From positions 1 to 64,000 of the forward strand of contig RDEW01000052.1 of NCBI GenBank assembly GCA_011109175.1: a DNA stretch of 64,000 nucleotides, in the 5' to 3' direction. The stretch is from Dicyema japonicum (Eukaryota; Dicyemida; Rhombozoa; Dicyemidae). A model generated the notes under the pieces. The model was not told the origin of the DNA. It worked only from the letters and a program-made list of their open reading frames with translations, and did not search any database. A program made the translations under genes and the position numbers. Positions 34,717 through 46,439 of this stretch are shown one piece after another (position 1 is the first letter of the stretch; every line of letters begins with the position of its first letter).

Positions 34717-35500
34717 ATGGGTCATATATGTTACCTTAATATTGAACTAATTTTTAGCCTTTTTAATATATTTGATCTCATTCAGCAATAAATGTGGACA
34801 AGATACCAAATCAATCCAATCTGATAAAAATGGAATTTCAACGTGGATATCATTCATCAATAATAATGTAACAGCCATCCTCAGTGGTACAATACGAATC
34901 ATTATTCATAAAAAGGTAAATTGTTTTTGCTTATAAAAGCCAGAGTTTACATTCGTAAATGCAAGTTTTGTCAGTTATATGAAGTCTCACTGGTATATAG
35001 CGACTTTGTCCGAGGATATTTACGCTCTTAGTTTTATTTTTAAGCACGTGCATAAGTCGGTTAAAATAATTGATGTCGTTGTTTCAGCCAATTATAGCGG
35101 TAAATATGTGATTTATTTAGATTCCAAAAAGCACATCACTTACGGAGCTGAAATTTGGCATAAAACTGATGAATATTTTAGATGTAAGGCGTTAAGACTT
35201 GAAAAAAGCAACATTACGTTAGAAATGTTGGATCTAAGGTTTCAGTTTTTTAGAAATGACAAAATCTCTGATTTTATTGGTACAGGTTAGTTTGTCGTAT
35301 CATGATTAGCTCATGATTGTCTGTTCGACGTGAATAAGAGGAAGAAGAGAAAGTCATACAGTTTCATACGTGACAAGAAACCGATGATTATAGGAATTAT
35401 TATTACTTCACTTTTCATCATTTCGTTGATAACATATTATAAAGTGGACAAAATTAGAAGCAGAGGTCACCTTCGAGTAGATTTGATCCCCTTAAATTAA
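34717..35500 (+). CDS. Repeat-ectodomain single-pass membrane protein, intact copy 4 (one module)
   Basis: Exons 34717-34729, 34758-34915, 34940-35285, 35310-35500; introns of 28, 24 and 24 nt, all GT...AG; 235 codons, no stop. The first exon plus the start of the second encode a short hydrophobic leader (MGHISFLIYLISF), a likely signal peptide. One module follows: TWISFINNNVTAILSGTIRI (compare the RAVISGIxRI of copies 2 and 3), then EYFRCKALRL...FQFFRND...DFIGTG. The phase-1 intron at FIGTG is at the same place as in the paralogs. Then a Lys/Arg-rich linker, a transmembrane helix (MIIGIIITSLFIISLITYY) and a tail of about 20 residues. So this copy lacks one of the two modules of copy 3. A type I surface protein is inferred; no known domain. 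Confidence 0.75.
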
Positions 35501-35734
35501 AAAATATAGTTTACTAATTTATTAGAATATTAATTTGGCTGTGTTTTCATTATTACCTTTTTTCTATAGTGAAGTGCAACCTGAGGCAACTGAGATATAT
35601 TATTGAACCATAACTTAGTTATTCTCTTATATGTGTCAATTTTGTCAAAATTTAACTGTTAGCAAATTTTTTTAATTGATGAATAAATAACTTAATAAGG
35701 AAAGAAAGAGAACAAATGATCATATAGTGGCTGC

Positions 35735-35960
35735 CCTGACTGCATGGATATTCCTTCTCAGGATAGCAAGGAGATTCGCTCGAATAAGCAGCAGCGTTCA
35801 CGAGGGTCTCCAGATCGTGTAGAAATCCGATTCCCTAGACAACTCAAAAATTCTTGTCGCAAGCGCAAGGGAACCAAACGTCTCAACGGCGAGTGGAACG
35901 AACAAAAATCCTTTTCCAAATCTATAATAAATGCATTTAGAAAACTCAAAAATATTTCGG
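35735..35960 (-). mobile_element. LINE-A 3' end fragment
   Basis: The minus strand holds KDFCSF..., ISTRSGDPRERC and LFERIS... blocks and the terminal codons. Strong nucleotide match of 35795-35910 to 8618-8735. Past about 35910 the sequence leaves the family. Confidence 0.7.
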
Positions 35961-35999
35961 TCAAGTTACCTTTGCATAAATTTTCTACACTTTTTCATA

Positions 36000-36690
36000 G
36001 AAGTAAAACGATATCCTAATACCCACAAACAAGTTTTTAATTTTACTGTTCAGTTATGCAAGTAAAATCATATTCGAATAAGCATCAGTGACCTCATTGA
36101 TCCTAGAGTCGGTGAATAGAATGAGAAAATCAGATATTTTTACAGTAGCACCTGTGAAATACTAATAAAAATGACAGACCTGTTAGTTTGAAATGTTTAT
36201 TAGACAAAAGATTATATAAAAAGCTGTTGTTAGTTGATGACACGTTAGTATTTATTCAAAAACTCTAAAAACTAATAAATGAGAAATAAAAATCATAAAA
36301 ATTGACTTTATTGACCTAAAAATTATACTTTGACCTTTTTTGACATAAACGAAATTTTGACTTTATAACATTTGATTAATATAATATTTTTTGATTAAAA
36401 ATCACATTTTTATAAGTTTTAAAACAATTTTAAAACATATGAATTTTTGACTTTATTGACAAAAATTGCCCTAATTATAAAAATGAGCATTAAAAAAACA
36501 GGGAATTACAGTAAAAATATGAGATAAAAGACAACGGCGAACGAGCGAGCCTACAGATTTCGCAGAAGAAAGAGCGTATTGACTCTGCTGATTCAGAGTA
36601 CTGAGATCTTACAAGTGTAAGGTGACTTTAGTTTTTAAACTCCTCTTACAAGTCATTATCTCCTCTGTCAGCAGATGATCTGTGATGACT
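36000..36690. other. AT-rich stretch with repeated TTGACTTTATTGAC
   Basis: No gene. The motif TTGACTTTATTGAC occurs at about 36302 and 36447 with related copies between. The string AATTGCCCTAATTA near 36467 is loosely inverted to CTAGGGCGAATTT near 36690, possibly terminal sequence of a hAT-like element. Confidence 0.35.
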
Positions 36691-36695
36691 AGGGC

Positions 36696-37990
36696 GAATT
36701 TTTTTAACCTAAAAAAATTAACTTTATTAACCTAAAAAATAAAAAATTAAAAAAATTTAACTTTATAACTAAACAATAAAAACACTAAAACTTTTTGTTA
36801 CACATACAAATGATATAATTTTCTAAATTTCCTGGTAGAAAATGTCTGTTGGATCTTAGAAAATTCTTTATCTCAGAGCTTGTTCAATTATGAAACGTGT
36901 ACTTTGGTAATGATATCTGCAATAGCGACATTATTCGGAAACCTGGAATGTTCGAATAGCTTCGGATAAAGTCACATATACTGATAACTAACACGTGGTT
37001 TTTGAGACTTTCTTTAGTTGTTCGAACTAGATATCCATCATCCGCGAATGATTCGAAAATATTTTGAACTCCAATCAGATTTTCTGAATAGTATGTAGCG
37101 GCCTTAAGCCAGGTCCCCCATCTTGTCAAATGCGCACGAGGTGGAATGCGATGATTCTGTCTTTGAATATTAGTTTTCTTCTATTGTTCTTGTTAATTGC
37201 TGCTTGTACAGTAGTTATCATCAAATCAATTTCCGGATAAGAGTCTCTCATTTTCTCACAACAATTGTGTAATAGATGAACGCCACATGGAATAACTTGG
37301 GTAAAGATTTTTAAGTATTTTGCCAGCTAAAACATAAATTTACCTGACTTCATATAATTTGCAGCATCCAAAATTAACAAAAGGAAATTTTCCCTTTGAA
37401 GCAAATTATTTCCAAGTGCATCGTCTGAGTAGTGATGTTCTTGTTAGGAGCAGATTCTGTCGCCTTAAACGATGTCAGATATGTTGTTTCAAAAAAATAA
37501 CTATCCAATCATCACAGCAACGCATCTTTATCCCCGGATTTTTGTTTCATCCGTATTAGCAAAAACTTTTTGATTGCTACAAAATAAAGTAAATTTTTAT
37601 ACAGTTTTTGTTAAATTAACAATTTTTGATCCATTATGATTTGATCCACACAGCTTCTAGCTTTTGATGTTGAGGGAACTCGTACAGAGCCTCCGTAAAA
37701 CAATTCTCTAAGCCAGATTTTATAATAAATAATTTGTTTAGTGGAATATCAGATTTTATAAATGCTCTGGTTACTTGTAGAGCCCAATCATGATTTTTGG
37801 AATATTGGTCAATATGTGTTTAATGCGATTCGGTCAGATAATCTACAAAAAATAAGAAATTGTCTTACTGTGCAGAGAATAGTTGGATTTTTTAAATGGC
37901 AGCCAAGCATTGGACGTATCTTTAGTAAGGTGGATCCAATGACGCCATCAAAAATGAAGTAAGATAAATTTTTAACCAATTAGACATAAC
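36696..37990 (-). mobile_element. hAT-2 transposon copy, minus strand
   Basis: Minus strand, upstream to downstream: a diverged 5' region (37990-37760) shared with 30862-31065 and 55170-55330. Then, at 37300-37130, CGVHLLHNCCEKMRDSYP, the LIFKD region and, after a frame shift, TRWGTWLKAATYYSENL (37129-37080). That motif is typical of a branch of hAT transposases (TRWGTWL.A..YY.E). The C-terminal end lies near 36870-36790. Many breaks; no intact product. Confidence 0.65.
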
Positions 37991-38209
37991 ACCAAATGGT
38001 GACACAGCTTTTAATAATAGGAACCTAACTCTATGTTAATTAACACTTAACAAGAGTTTCTTTGAAATAAAATAATAAATTATTTTTTTAAATGAACAAT
38101 AAATTTAATTTTAATATAATCATTTGCGATTTACCGAGATTAAATTCCATATATTTTACAATCTGCTTGAGTGGAGGACACCGTGTTAATTTATTGTTAA
38201 GACAAAATA

Positions 38210-38300
38210 AACAAAAAGGTCATACAACGGCCGCCCTGAGTGCGTGGCTATTCCCTCTCAGGATGGCGAGAGAGATTCTCTCAAATAACCAGCAGTGCTC
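38210..38300 (-). mobile_element. LINE-A 3' end fragment
   Basis: The minus strand reads IFERISLAILRGNSHALRAA and V, then a stop, followed by a T-rich tail. This is the cleanest record of the family's terminal codons. Confidence 0.75.
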
Positions 38301-38365
38301 ATGGGGACTCTTATCTAATAATGTCTTTTCGAACTCTCAGTTTTTCTATTCTTCCCAAGTTTACA

Positions 38366-38800
38366 AATGCAACTTTCAGCGTCTTTTCGTTCGCTAAACA
38401 GGAGACCCTTTGAATGGATTTGGAAGTTACCGTGGCCTCCCTACAAGAGGTGAAAGTGAAAGCGGATCGGGATGTATGCTACTTTAATTACCGGCTAGTA
38501 TTACTACAGATCGACTGCCATCACTATAAAATGGGTTTCTCATTTCATCTATCAATCGGCTACTCAAGGTAAGGATAGTTACTGACAGAATCGCTATAAT
38601 TCATTGGATCACGTAAAAGAAATCGATTCGAGGAGGAAAGCTACATGCAGAAAACTGGTAGAACGGATATTGAAGAGCACGCCATAACCGGGACCCTAAG
38701 AATTCACATGCCTATAACGACATGCGATATCTACGACGGTCCTCTTCCAGTCGTAAATGTCGACTCTGTTTTCCGGAACATCGGAGAATGAGTACTGAAG
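38366..38800 (+). other. Possible multi-exon gene, unresolved
   Basis: GC is higher here than in the surroundings. Three stop-free plus-strand stretches look coding. The first, from the ATG at 38366, reads MQLSASFRSLNRRPFEWIWK and on to a GT near 38450. The second is an ATG frame from 38413. The third, about 38641-38790, reads TYMQKTGRTDIEEHAITGTL then MPITTCDIYDGPLPVV. GT...AG pairs of 20-28 nt exist between them (for example near 38573-38592 and 38617-38640), but no single model is clearly best and no family is recognised. The Arg/Ser-rich start would suit a mitochondrial leader. It may also be an unrecognised transposon. Confidence 0.3.
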
Positions 38801-39105
38801 AATATAAAAATTGGAGCGGTGGAAGAATTGGGAGATGACGTATATTCTATGTGAAAAAATGAGAGATGTATAAAGTGTATCTAACCATCAAGCTCACAGC
38901 TATTTAGTCGCAGGAGGCTATTTAGTCGTTTGGTGAAATAGAAGTATGTACAACCTCAGCATCCGATCAACTAACGACTGGAGACAATTGGAAGTATTAA
39001 CAGGTTTTATCAATCTCCCAGAAGGGAACTTTGAAAATTGAGTTTATAGCTACTTTTTTTATAGAATCTTGAATACCACGGAAAGAAGGGAAATTTGTCT
39101 CTTAC

Positions 39106-39421
39106 TCAGACACGAACGTTCTGAGTTAATGGAACCTGGAATGGGTTATCTGTGGGGACCATCGTCCTCTTCCTTTTTCGAACTGCTATAAAGTCTACTC
39201 TCATCACGCCCCGGAGATTTCTGAAACGCTCATTTCTGGTCGTCCAGAGAGGGGATATCTCTAAGGGGTGTGGTTCTTTAATCATCTCACAATTACTGAT
39301 TACTTTATTGAAGAAATATTGCTTAAGAGTCCACGTGAATTTTGCTTTGACTTTTGTCGCTTTCAGAACCACATTCAAATAAAAAACGGGATCTTCCCCC
39401 GATGAAATCCTACTTTCCTCT
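39106..39421 (-). CDS. Possible basic hypothetical protein
   Basis: A minus-strand frame open from about 39421 to the stop at 39106, basic, with no ATG near the left end, so a first exon is probably missing. It reads through VVLKATKVKAKFTWTLKQ and ISPLWTTRNERFRNLRG to the stop. A CACGTG lies at about 39339, as in the other host genes here. No domain recognised. It is downstream of the ShKT gene on the same strand, about 80 bp away. Confidence 0.35.
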
Positions 39422-39501
39422 TCCTAGATGATTATGAGGTATTTTCCATCAAAATTGAAAATTAAGGATATTTATTGAGAATAACAGATTTTTGGAGTAA
39501 A

Positions 39502-40145
39502 TCACTTAGCACATCGACAAACTCCACACGACTCCCTACACATATGTTTCTCCTCATTACTACAATCTCTTCTAATCGTACAATCCTTACTAAAGTCCTC
39601 GCAAACTGAAATAGTAAAGTATCCATACCATTACAAGATTCACACCACCTCCTGCATGTTAGTAGCTTTGCTGTTCGATCGTAGAAACAATCCGTGGAGG
39701 TACAATAATCGTGACTCGCGTAGTCCTTGCATTCTAAGCTTATATACGTGAGGACACCATAAGGATCGGCTATTCTCGTATTTTTGTCACACTCACTGCA
39801 AGTTTTTAGGCACATCCTCTGCGCTTCTGGAGATAGACTGCACTCCCCTCTACGTTTAGTGAGATCACATTCAGGTCTTTCATCCGTGCAATCGAGTGTC
39901 ACTGTGGTTACTATATTATTGGTAGTTTCCGTGAATTCCGTGGTTTCCATTTTTCTTAAAGATTTCGTGGACGAGGAATATTTTTCCGTAACCTCGTATA
40001 AACTTTCCGTCGACGAGGTGTGTTGAGTGAAATTGTTTGAATTTCTCATGAAAATTAAAAAGCAAACACCTAATGGGTGAGACATGTGATTACACGTGAG
40101 CAGGCTGATAGCCGCTACAAATGCAACGACCCGATATACTTTCAT
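39502..40145 (-). CDS. Secreted protein with three ShKT-type cysteine domains
   Basis: Minus strand, start ATG at 40145. A hydrophobic leader (about residues 1-18) is followed by a Ser/Thr-rich stretch (about residues 40-75, a likely O-glycosylated linker) and then Cys-rich domains. The first two, of about 35 residues and spaced like ShKT domains (six Cys), lie before 39629. The third is in another frame and is reached only if a 23-nt GT...AG intron at 39606-39628 is removed; the stop is then at 39504-39502. A second optional intron, 24 nt and frame-neutral, is at 40070-40093, joining two hydrophobic stretches. ShKT domains are named after a sea anemone potassium-channel toxin, but are also common in animal proteases and extracellular proteins. 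Three domains plus a mucin-like linker suggest a secreted or surface protein. No evidence that it is a toxin. Confidence 0.72.
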
Positions 40146-40149
40146 CTAA

Positions 40150-41535
40150 TTTATTCGTTTGGAGATGAATTATTTATAGGAGCTGTCAAATTCAGAGCTG
40201 TCAAATTCGCTTCTTAATTATTCAGAGCTGAAAGTCCGCTGCAATGATAATCTGCTTGGCTTCTGTGGTGACTTTATTCCTTCTTTATTAACCCCCGGTC
40301 ACTTTGTGGAGCAAATTTCTGCTTATAAAAATGTTAAAGACCAAAACAGACGCTCACTCAGATTTGATAAGCTCATCAATAGAATGGGGTAATTAAGAGA
40401 GGTGGTAGAATATGAGAGTTGGTGACTTATTGGATGGAGAGAGCTGAATTCGAATGTTAGATTGTGAATATGCGGTATTTACCTTTTGTGGTGACGACAG
40501 ACGAAGCAAGTCACGTAGACACGAATTTGCCGAGGTAGATCTTTATCACTTTGTCTGTTGATTTATGACTACCACAAATAGGTAACTCAAAAGTGGGGTT
40601 AAAGCTCAAAATAAAATCGTTTTATGTTAAATCCAGGAGAATAGTTGTAGTGTCATTACCATTATGACTTTCCGTCCACGTTCAGTTGAATAACAGAAAT
40701 CAAAAACTTCGGTTTGTGTCGGTCGGAAACAGGCATCCGACTAGCAGAGGAAATTCATCGACCAAATGTTCCCCGGTAGAAGAAAGCTAATGGTCCTTTA
40801 TCGCAGTACATTAAATGCATCCTGAGCGCTTCCATAATTTGAATTATTGATCGCCTGAGAGGCTCAAATCGAACCCAGTGAATACTTTAATTAGACATTT
40901 TAAGCATATGAAGAATTAACATTAAAAATTTTAATAATTTACAAATTTAAAATTTATCAATAATATGGTAAACCTATTCTAAATACATTTGGCGTGTTTG
41001 TGAGTCATTCTTGTGGTTGTTGAGCTTTTTATTTTACCTTCGAAAAGATTATTTATTATTTCTACAGAGATATATTTAAGTATCATATATCCTAGATTTC
41101 TCAGTGGTTTACTTCAATATCATTATATCTTAGATTTTATCCGAGGTATACTTCCACATTATGTATCTGATATTTATTAGTGCTTGATGGCTATTGGCAA
41201 AAAGTTCGATAGTATAGCATTTTGCCAATTTCTGAAATTTGCTTAAATCTTGGACTAATCAGAGTCAGTTAGTTACTGCACGTCCGCGTTGCCGTGGTGC
41301 AGTGTTTATTGCTTCACTTGTGCCATGTTTTCGACTATTCTGAGTATAATTGTAACGGAATTCAATCTCTCCCAAATGGATTTATATTTTCACAGAATTC
41401 CTTCAGTTAAGACCGACTTTCTGCAATCAGAAAATTCAACCTATAAATAAATTTGAAAAATACCTTCGGCGCATTTCCCTTTCTTTAGCACAACGCAATA
41501 TCCATTACGGATAGTAGAACTGGAAGTGCTGCAAT
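40150..41535. other. No gene recognised
   Basis: The part up to 40220 is the likely promoter side of the ShKT gene; it contains a direct repeat of GAGCTGTCAAATTC (about 40171 and 40186). The rest is AT rich without motif. Confidence 0.4.
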
Positions 41536-41539
41536 ATCC

Positions 41540-42330
41540 TTTTTACCATGCGATGGATAGCGCTTACATCACTAGTCATTCCAGAGGTGTGCGCCTGCCT
41601 TCTCCATTGTCGCAAACTGCAGCAAGAATGTTTGGACTCCTATTTTCCAATAAAACGAAAAATTATTGAAAGAATTGTCCAAGATTGCACAATTTGCAAG
41701 TTTTTTACTCCACTTAAAGTAAAAAAATTAATTTATATAATAGATTTCTGATTATAACTACCATGTGACTGTCAATAGACCTAATGAACGATTCCAGGCA
41801 GACCTCATAGATGTTAAACAGTTTAATGATTCAAATGATGGCTAATAAATGGATTTTTACTGTCATTGATGTTTACTGCAAATATGCTATTTGTAAAGAA
41901 CTTAAAAGTAAATCTTTAATAAGCATATTTTTAATTTATTGGAAATTAGAAATTTGTTTTGAAATGTGCTTTTGTGAGATTCTGCAAAACAGATGGTGGA
42001 ACAGAGTTTAAAAAAATATCTAGACTCTTTCTTCTTGAAAAATAAAATCATTGCATATTTATGGAAGACCAAAATCATCCCCAACCACAAGTAATGAAAT
42101 TAATATTTTATCTGTTTTCAAGGGATCATAGAGAGATTTTGACCAAACTTTGACATGAAATCTTCGCAAAATTATTGGATGAAGATTCAACTAAAAACTG
42201 GAAAAAATTTATTAAATGAAGCACCTTTACATATAACACCACGATTATTCCTCCACAAATGAAACTCCATTATAAAACTGAGAGAAGTTTCAGGAATAAA
42301 CACAGTCATTCGTGAGTATAAAAGTTTATT
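41540..42330 (+). mobile_element. Gypsy-like integrase fragment
   Basis: Plus-strand frames encode ERIVQDCTICKFFTPLK (zinc-binding end, about 41680-41730). Then come RFQADLIDVKQF and NKWIFTVIDVYCKYAICK (41790-41900), which is the start of the DDE integrase core, then a degraded D-G-T-E-F region near 41985-42010, and LLDEDSTKNWKKFIK (about 42170-42220). It is broken by frameshifts. LTRs were not identified; the block at 42299-42316 recurs at 11188. Confidence 0.6.
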
Positions 42331-42845
42331 ATTTTTAATTTCATTGGAAATGAGAGTTTCGGATGATGTTTTTCACGAACATCAAAAGATATTGACGTGG
42401 AACATATTTCAGATTTTTCAGGTATTTATTGTAACAAAGTCTGATAGAATACTTAGATTCAGAACATTTTGATCTTAATTTTTCTCCAGCAAATCTAAAT
42501 TCAGCCCATTTTAAGCGGATGAACAAAAGAATGAACGTTCATCAATCAAAATATGATTTTTCTATTTGAAATGAGGTGTTTTTAGTGAATAAATTTAGAT
42601 ACGAGTTTTAAAGGATTATGGACTAATCCATCGCTCAAGTTGAGCAGATTTGAATATCCATATGATGAGCCAAGTAAAATTACTCAAATTTGTCAAACAA
42701 CCGAATAGAGGCTTATTTAATTTTTTTCACAGATTAAGCAGGATCATGAGATTTAAAAGTAGTCAACATGAGTCGAGTCAAGAAAATACAGACTTTAAAA
42801 AAATAAATTCTTTGATTTTTGATTAAAAACCAATTAATATTGATT
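42331..42845. other. No gene recognised
   Basis: AT rich; short frames without domain. Confidence 0.35.
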
Positions 42846-42849
42846 AAAT

Positions 42850-42985
42850 GACAGGGTGACATTTCTACAAACAGGATATTTCCGTGAGCCCTGCAGACTA
42901 TATGAATCGAATCCCTTTCTCCATCTTGAGAGAAAATAGCCACGCAGTTGAGGGGCCGCTGTATGACCTTTTGATTTTATTTTCT
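42850..42985 (+). mobile_element. LINE-A 3' end fragment, degraded
   Basis: The plus strand shows a worn version of the family's last codons (GYFREPC.LYES, then L.LERK and GAAV with stops) followed by TGTATGACCTTTTGATTTTA, the LINE-A stop region and tail. Confidence 0.5.
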
Positions 42986-43369
42986 TCCTTAAATTAAAAA
43001 AAAATTAAATTTAAATTTTGTAATAAATTAGGAATAAGTATGGTGTAGAGGCTATAAAATATGTTTTTTGACAAAACCATCCCTCAATCGACAAAAAACC
43101 GAAATACTTCAATGAATTTCATTAACCACGTGTGAAGTATTGAATTTACGTTTAAAGCGTAAAGGTTATTGAATCTGGGGATGAAGATTGGTGACTTTTA
43201 GCACAACGGAGGAGATTAAGAGATTGAAGACGAGAGGATTATTACCAACATAGAAATTGTGTAAATCGAATTGCTCGCTCTTTCACAGTTGAGTTTGTTG
43301 ACTAGACGGAATTTGAAAGGAGACTTAGAAAAAGCTAAAGATGTGTGTTTCAATGTTTTATTTCTCTAA

Positions 43370-43600
43370 AATTTAGACTCTTCGCACGTGTTCTCCAAAA
43401 GAGAAGAGTGACATAATTATTCTGCAAGAATCCTTGAGAATTTTCTTAGACCTGATATTCACGAGTTGTCGGACTTCTTCCTTCATATTGGGTCTCTGGA
43501 GTTGGATTCTGTTCTCTTTATGATTCGACATCCTGTACTCTTCGGACATCAGGAAGTCATTATGGACATCCAATATCTTGGAATGGGTTCATCAGTTGTT
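43370..43600 (-). mobile_element. Possible Gypsy-like RT fragment
   Basis: A minus-strand frame with RPNMKEEVRQLVNIRSKKIL then KDS and an IMSLFSFGE stretch. It resembles the P..KEEV..L......GII..S.SP..SP.V.V.K.DG start of Gypsy-type RTs but is worn. Weak. Confidence 0.3.
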
Positions 43601-45205
43601 GGACGGTCTGGTTACATGGAATTTTGATTTTTTACCTCCAGCATGATCTGAAAATCATACATGTTTTTATTTGGGAGAACATTTCATTTGTCTTCATTTA
43701 AAATGAAAACAGATTTACGATTTCTCACAACAGCCAATCTCATTTTGGGGGAGAAAGTTGATAAAGAGAGCCTCTGTGGTTGATAAAGAGAGTCTAAGTT
43801 TTTTTAAATGCTGAATTTTTGAAGGCACAAATATGTACTTGGGCTAAATTGTCATCAGACCTTCGAGTCAAATATAGACAAGTCGACAAGGCTAAGAATT
43901 CTGAGGGAAAAAGTATGAAAGCTCAGTTCACGTATTGCGATATTGTCAAAACAACTGGAGCAGGAAGTCACTGTTATTCTCAGAGACTGAGACGCCTGGC
44001 AAACTAAGATGCCACGACATTTTTAAAACCCATTAGTTTTTCCGAATTGATTCTTGTTTTTTACTGACCACTGACAAAAACCGACGATCTTCATATGTCA
44101 GGCTTCGTTTGAAAATCTAGTAGGGATGAAATTTGTCCACGTGGTTACATGGGTGGAAGTTGAACCCGTTAAAATGACAGATAGAAATTCAATTGGGAAG
44201 CTGGATTGTTCTTCGGTCTACAGGTTTCAGATTGATCGTAGGTGAGCGGGTTTACATATTAACGGTTTTGTGACTGAGTAGTTTTTTAAAGAGGTAATAG
44301 CAGATTTTTTTGGTAAAATGACGCGTGTCCATCAGACTCACAGGAGAAAGTGATATCGGTCTGTTTCAGTACTTTTACTGCATCTTTTTCGCTAAAATAT
44401 GCTGATTCTGGTTTATTTTTTCGGTTTTATGAAAAACGAGAGTAAGTATTATCTTACTACAAGCTCAGAGCACTCAAGTCCATTTACCTTGCTGATTCAA
44501 AAATCCTCACAAATCGATTGAAAAATGATTGGACGCATAGCCCAATGATGACATCAACTTTTTGAATTGCTTCATAGTACTGTTGATATTGTAAAAGACA
44601 AACTGGATCCCATCATAGTTAAATTTATGAATTCTTGTCAAATTTTGACTTACCTAAATTAATTATTTATTTTTAAAAAATTGTTTTTTACAAATGGCGA
44701 ACCTTTTAATAATTTTTGGTTTTTAATAAAATAATCGGTTTGACGAGTGACGCCGTTCATCAGTGAATACTCACTGCGGAACTGGATTGTCTAGAAAGGA
44801 CACTCACACAGAAAAAGAAAAAAAAAGAAGTTGAAGATCATTCCTTGGTTCTACGATTAGTTTAAAATTAACTGTTCTTTACTTAAATAAAGTGTGTGTC
44901 CTACCTATGCGGAGCTATAAAATACTATGGCTCTCGTGAAAAGGCTTAAAAAAATTAAAAAAAAAAAAATAATAATATAATTTGGCGTATGGTTGCTACT
45001 GTTTGTTGGTGGTATTTTTGTTCTGTTGATTGATATTGTTTTTTTTTCAGCTGTAATGTCATATTTTTTCTTCAATTATATATATATTATTGGATTTATC
45101 AAAAATAGTGTTGAAGGCTGTTATTCAAAATGTCTAATATATATTGACAACCTATAATCATGGATCATTCTCCACTATTTGATTTTTCGGCTTCTAATTT
45201 GTTGG
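43601..45205. other. No gene recognised
   Basis: A short tandem repeat of GTTGATAAAGAGAG.CT lies at about 43756-43795. An open frame of 62 codons at 43819-44007 (+) has no domain. The rest is AT rich. Confidence 0.35.
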
Positions 45206-45210
45206 CAGCA

Positions 45211-45440
45211 GAAAATGACATCGATCAACACACGATTTATGCCACTGTCAATGAATGTCAGAATAGGAATTAATCAATTACTAGACACTTGTGTAATGTG
45301 AAAGTCCCACCTCTTTACTTGTTCGAAAATGACATCGATTCAACACACGATTTATGCCACTGTCAATGAATGTCAGAATAGGAATTAATCAATTACTAGA
45401 CACTTGTGTAATGTTGAAGGTCCCACCTCTTTACTTGTTG
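45211..45440. repeat. Tandem duplication, 114-bp unit
   Basis: Copy 1 is 45211-45324 and copy 2 is 45325-45440, almost identical (a few single-base indels). Both contain CACACGATTTATGCCACTGT and TTACTAGACACTTGTGTAAT. No function apparent. Confidence 0.9.
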
Positions 45441-45514
45441 TACATGCGATCTCACTAACCTGTTGTGCTTCATTTGGAACCAAGGAACCGGTTTTATGAT
45501 GAATGGTTCCATTT

Positions 45515-45580
45515 ATTATTTATTTAGCACCCAAGACCACAGTAAAACCAAACTAACTATTACGTGATCCCGATGCTTTT
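45515..45580 (-). mobile_element. LINE-D 3' end fragment
   Basis: The minus-strand tail matches 10500-10565 and 62840-62900. Confidence 0.4.
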
Positions 45581-45689
45581 CCCTTTAACCAAACTTTTTT
45601 AACTTAAAATTAAAAAACTTTAACATTTAAAACTTTATTCTCAATTTAAACTGTAAAATATAGATAAGAAACAACAAAAGACAATTGTT

Positions 45690-46030
45690 GTCCTAACAAC
45701 TATTTATTGAAAATGGACATACGTAATTTTCTAGATTTCGTGTATAAAAGTTTCTGTTTGTCTTAAAAAACTCTTAAATTCCGAAAAACATCTTTCGACA
45801 GAAGCCGAGGATGGCTGACAATATAGAAGGAACGAATAATCTTAAGGAGAGACATTTTTACATTGAATGATAATAATTTTAGTTAGGTCGCTTTCATAAT
45901 TCTTTTTTCCAAATATTTTTTGACCCCTGTTTCATCTTCCCCGAAATCTATTGCATCAAGCGTCGAATATGCGTGCTCTGTTGTACACTCGTTACTTTCA
46001 AATTGTCATATTTTTCTTTGATAAATTAAT
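45690..46030 (-). mobile_element. hAT C-terminal dimerisation region (hAT-2-like)
   Basis: The minus strand reads CQPSSASVERCFSEFKSFLR (about 45815-45760), the signature of the hAT C-terminal dimerisation domain (P.SS...ER.FS....). The following A/T-rich sequence has the same texture as that after the hAT-2 copy at 36.7 kb. Only the C terminus remains. Confidence 0.6.
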
Positions 46031-46435
46031 ATAAAAAACAACCTGGAATATCTGAATTGTAATGCGAATAAGCGCATAAGCTCTGAACTAAGCTATGCGT
46101 GAAAAACGACAGTTACTTGGAGAGACTCTGGACCGCTTGTGTCTACTTGACATGCATACGTCATTATCCCCTCTGAAAAACAGTCTCAGCGTACATAGGC
46201 TAGCATATGTGGTTAGGACTACTCTCTATTTCAGCCAGTGTGACTAACTCACACTGATTAATGGGATCTTCCATACGACAGGGAACGTATCTACAACGTC
46301 CGGTTCGAGGATTACTCATGAAAGCAAACCACGATGTCAGTGAGAACTCAGAGGGCTTAGAATTTGTAACCCTGTAGATCTCCCTCCACATCTATTCCTG
46401 TAATACCCCTATCAAGAGGGTTCTCACTCAATCGC
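46031..46435. other. No gene recognised
   Basis: No coding signal I trust; likely upstream LINE-A-derived or unique sequence. Confidence 0.3.
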
Positions 46436-46439
46436 TGAA

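Noticed and set aside
36290-36480. Possible MITE with TTGACTTTATTGAC ends
   Set aside because: The motif copies are in direct, not inverted, orientation and no target duplication was found.
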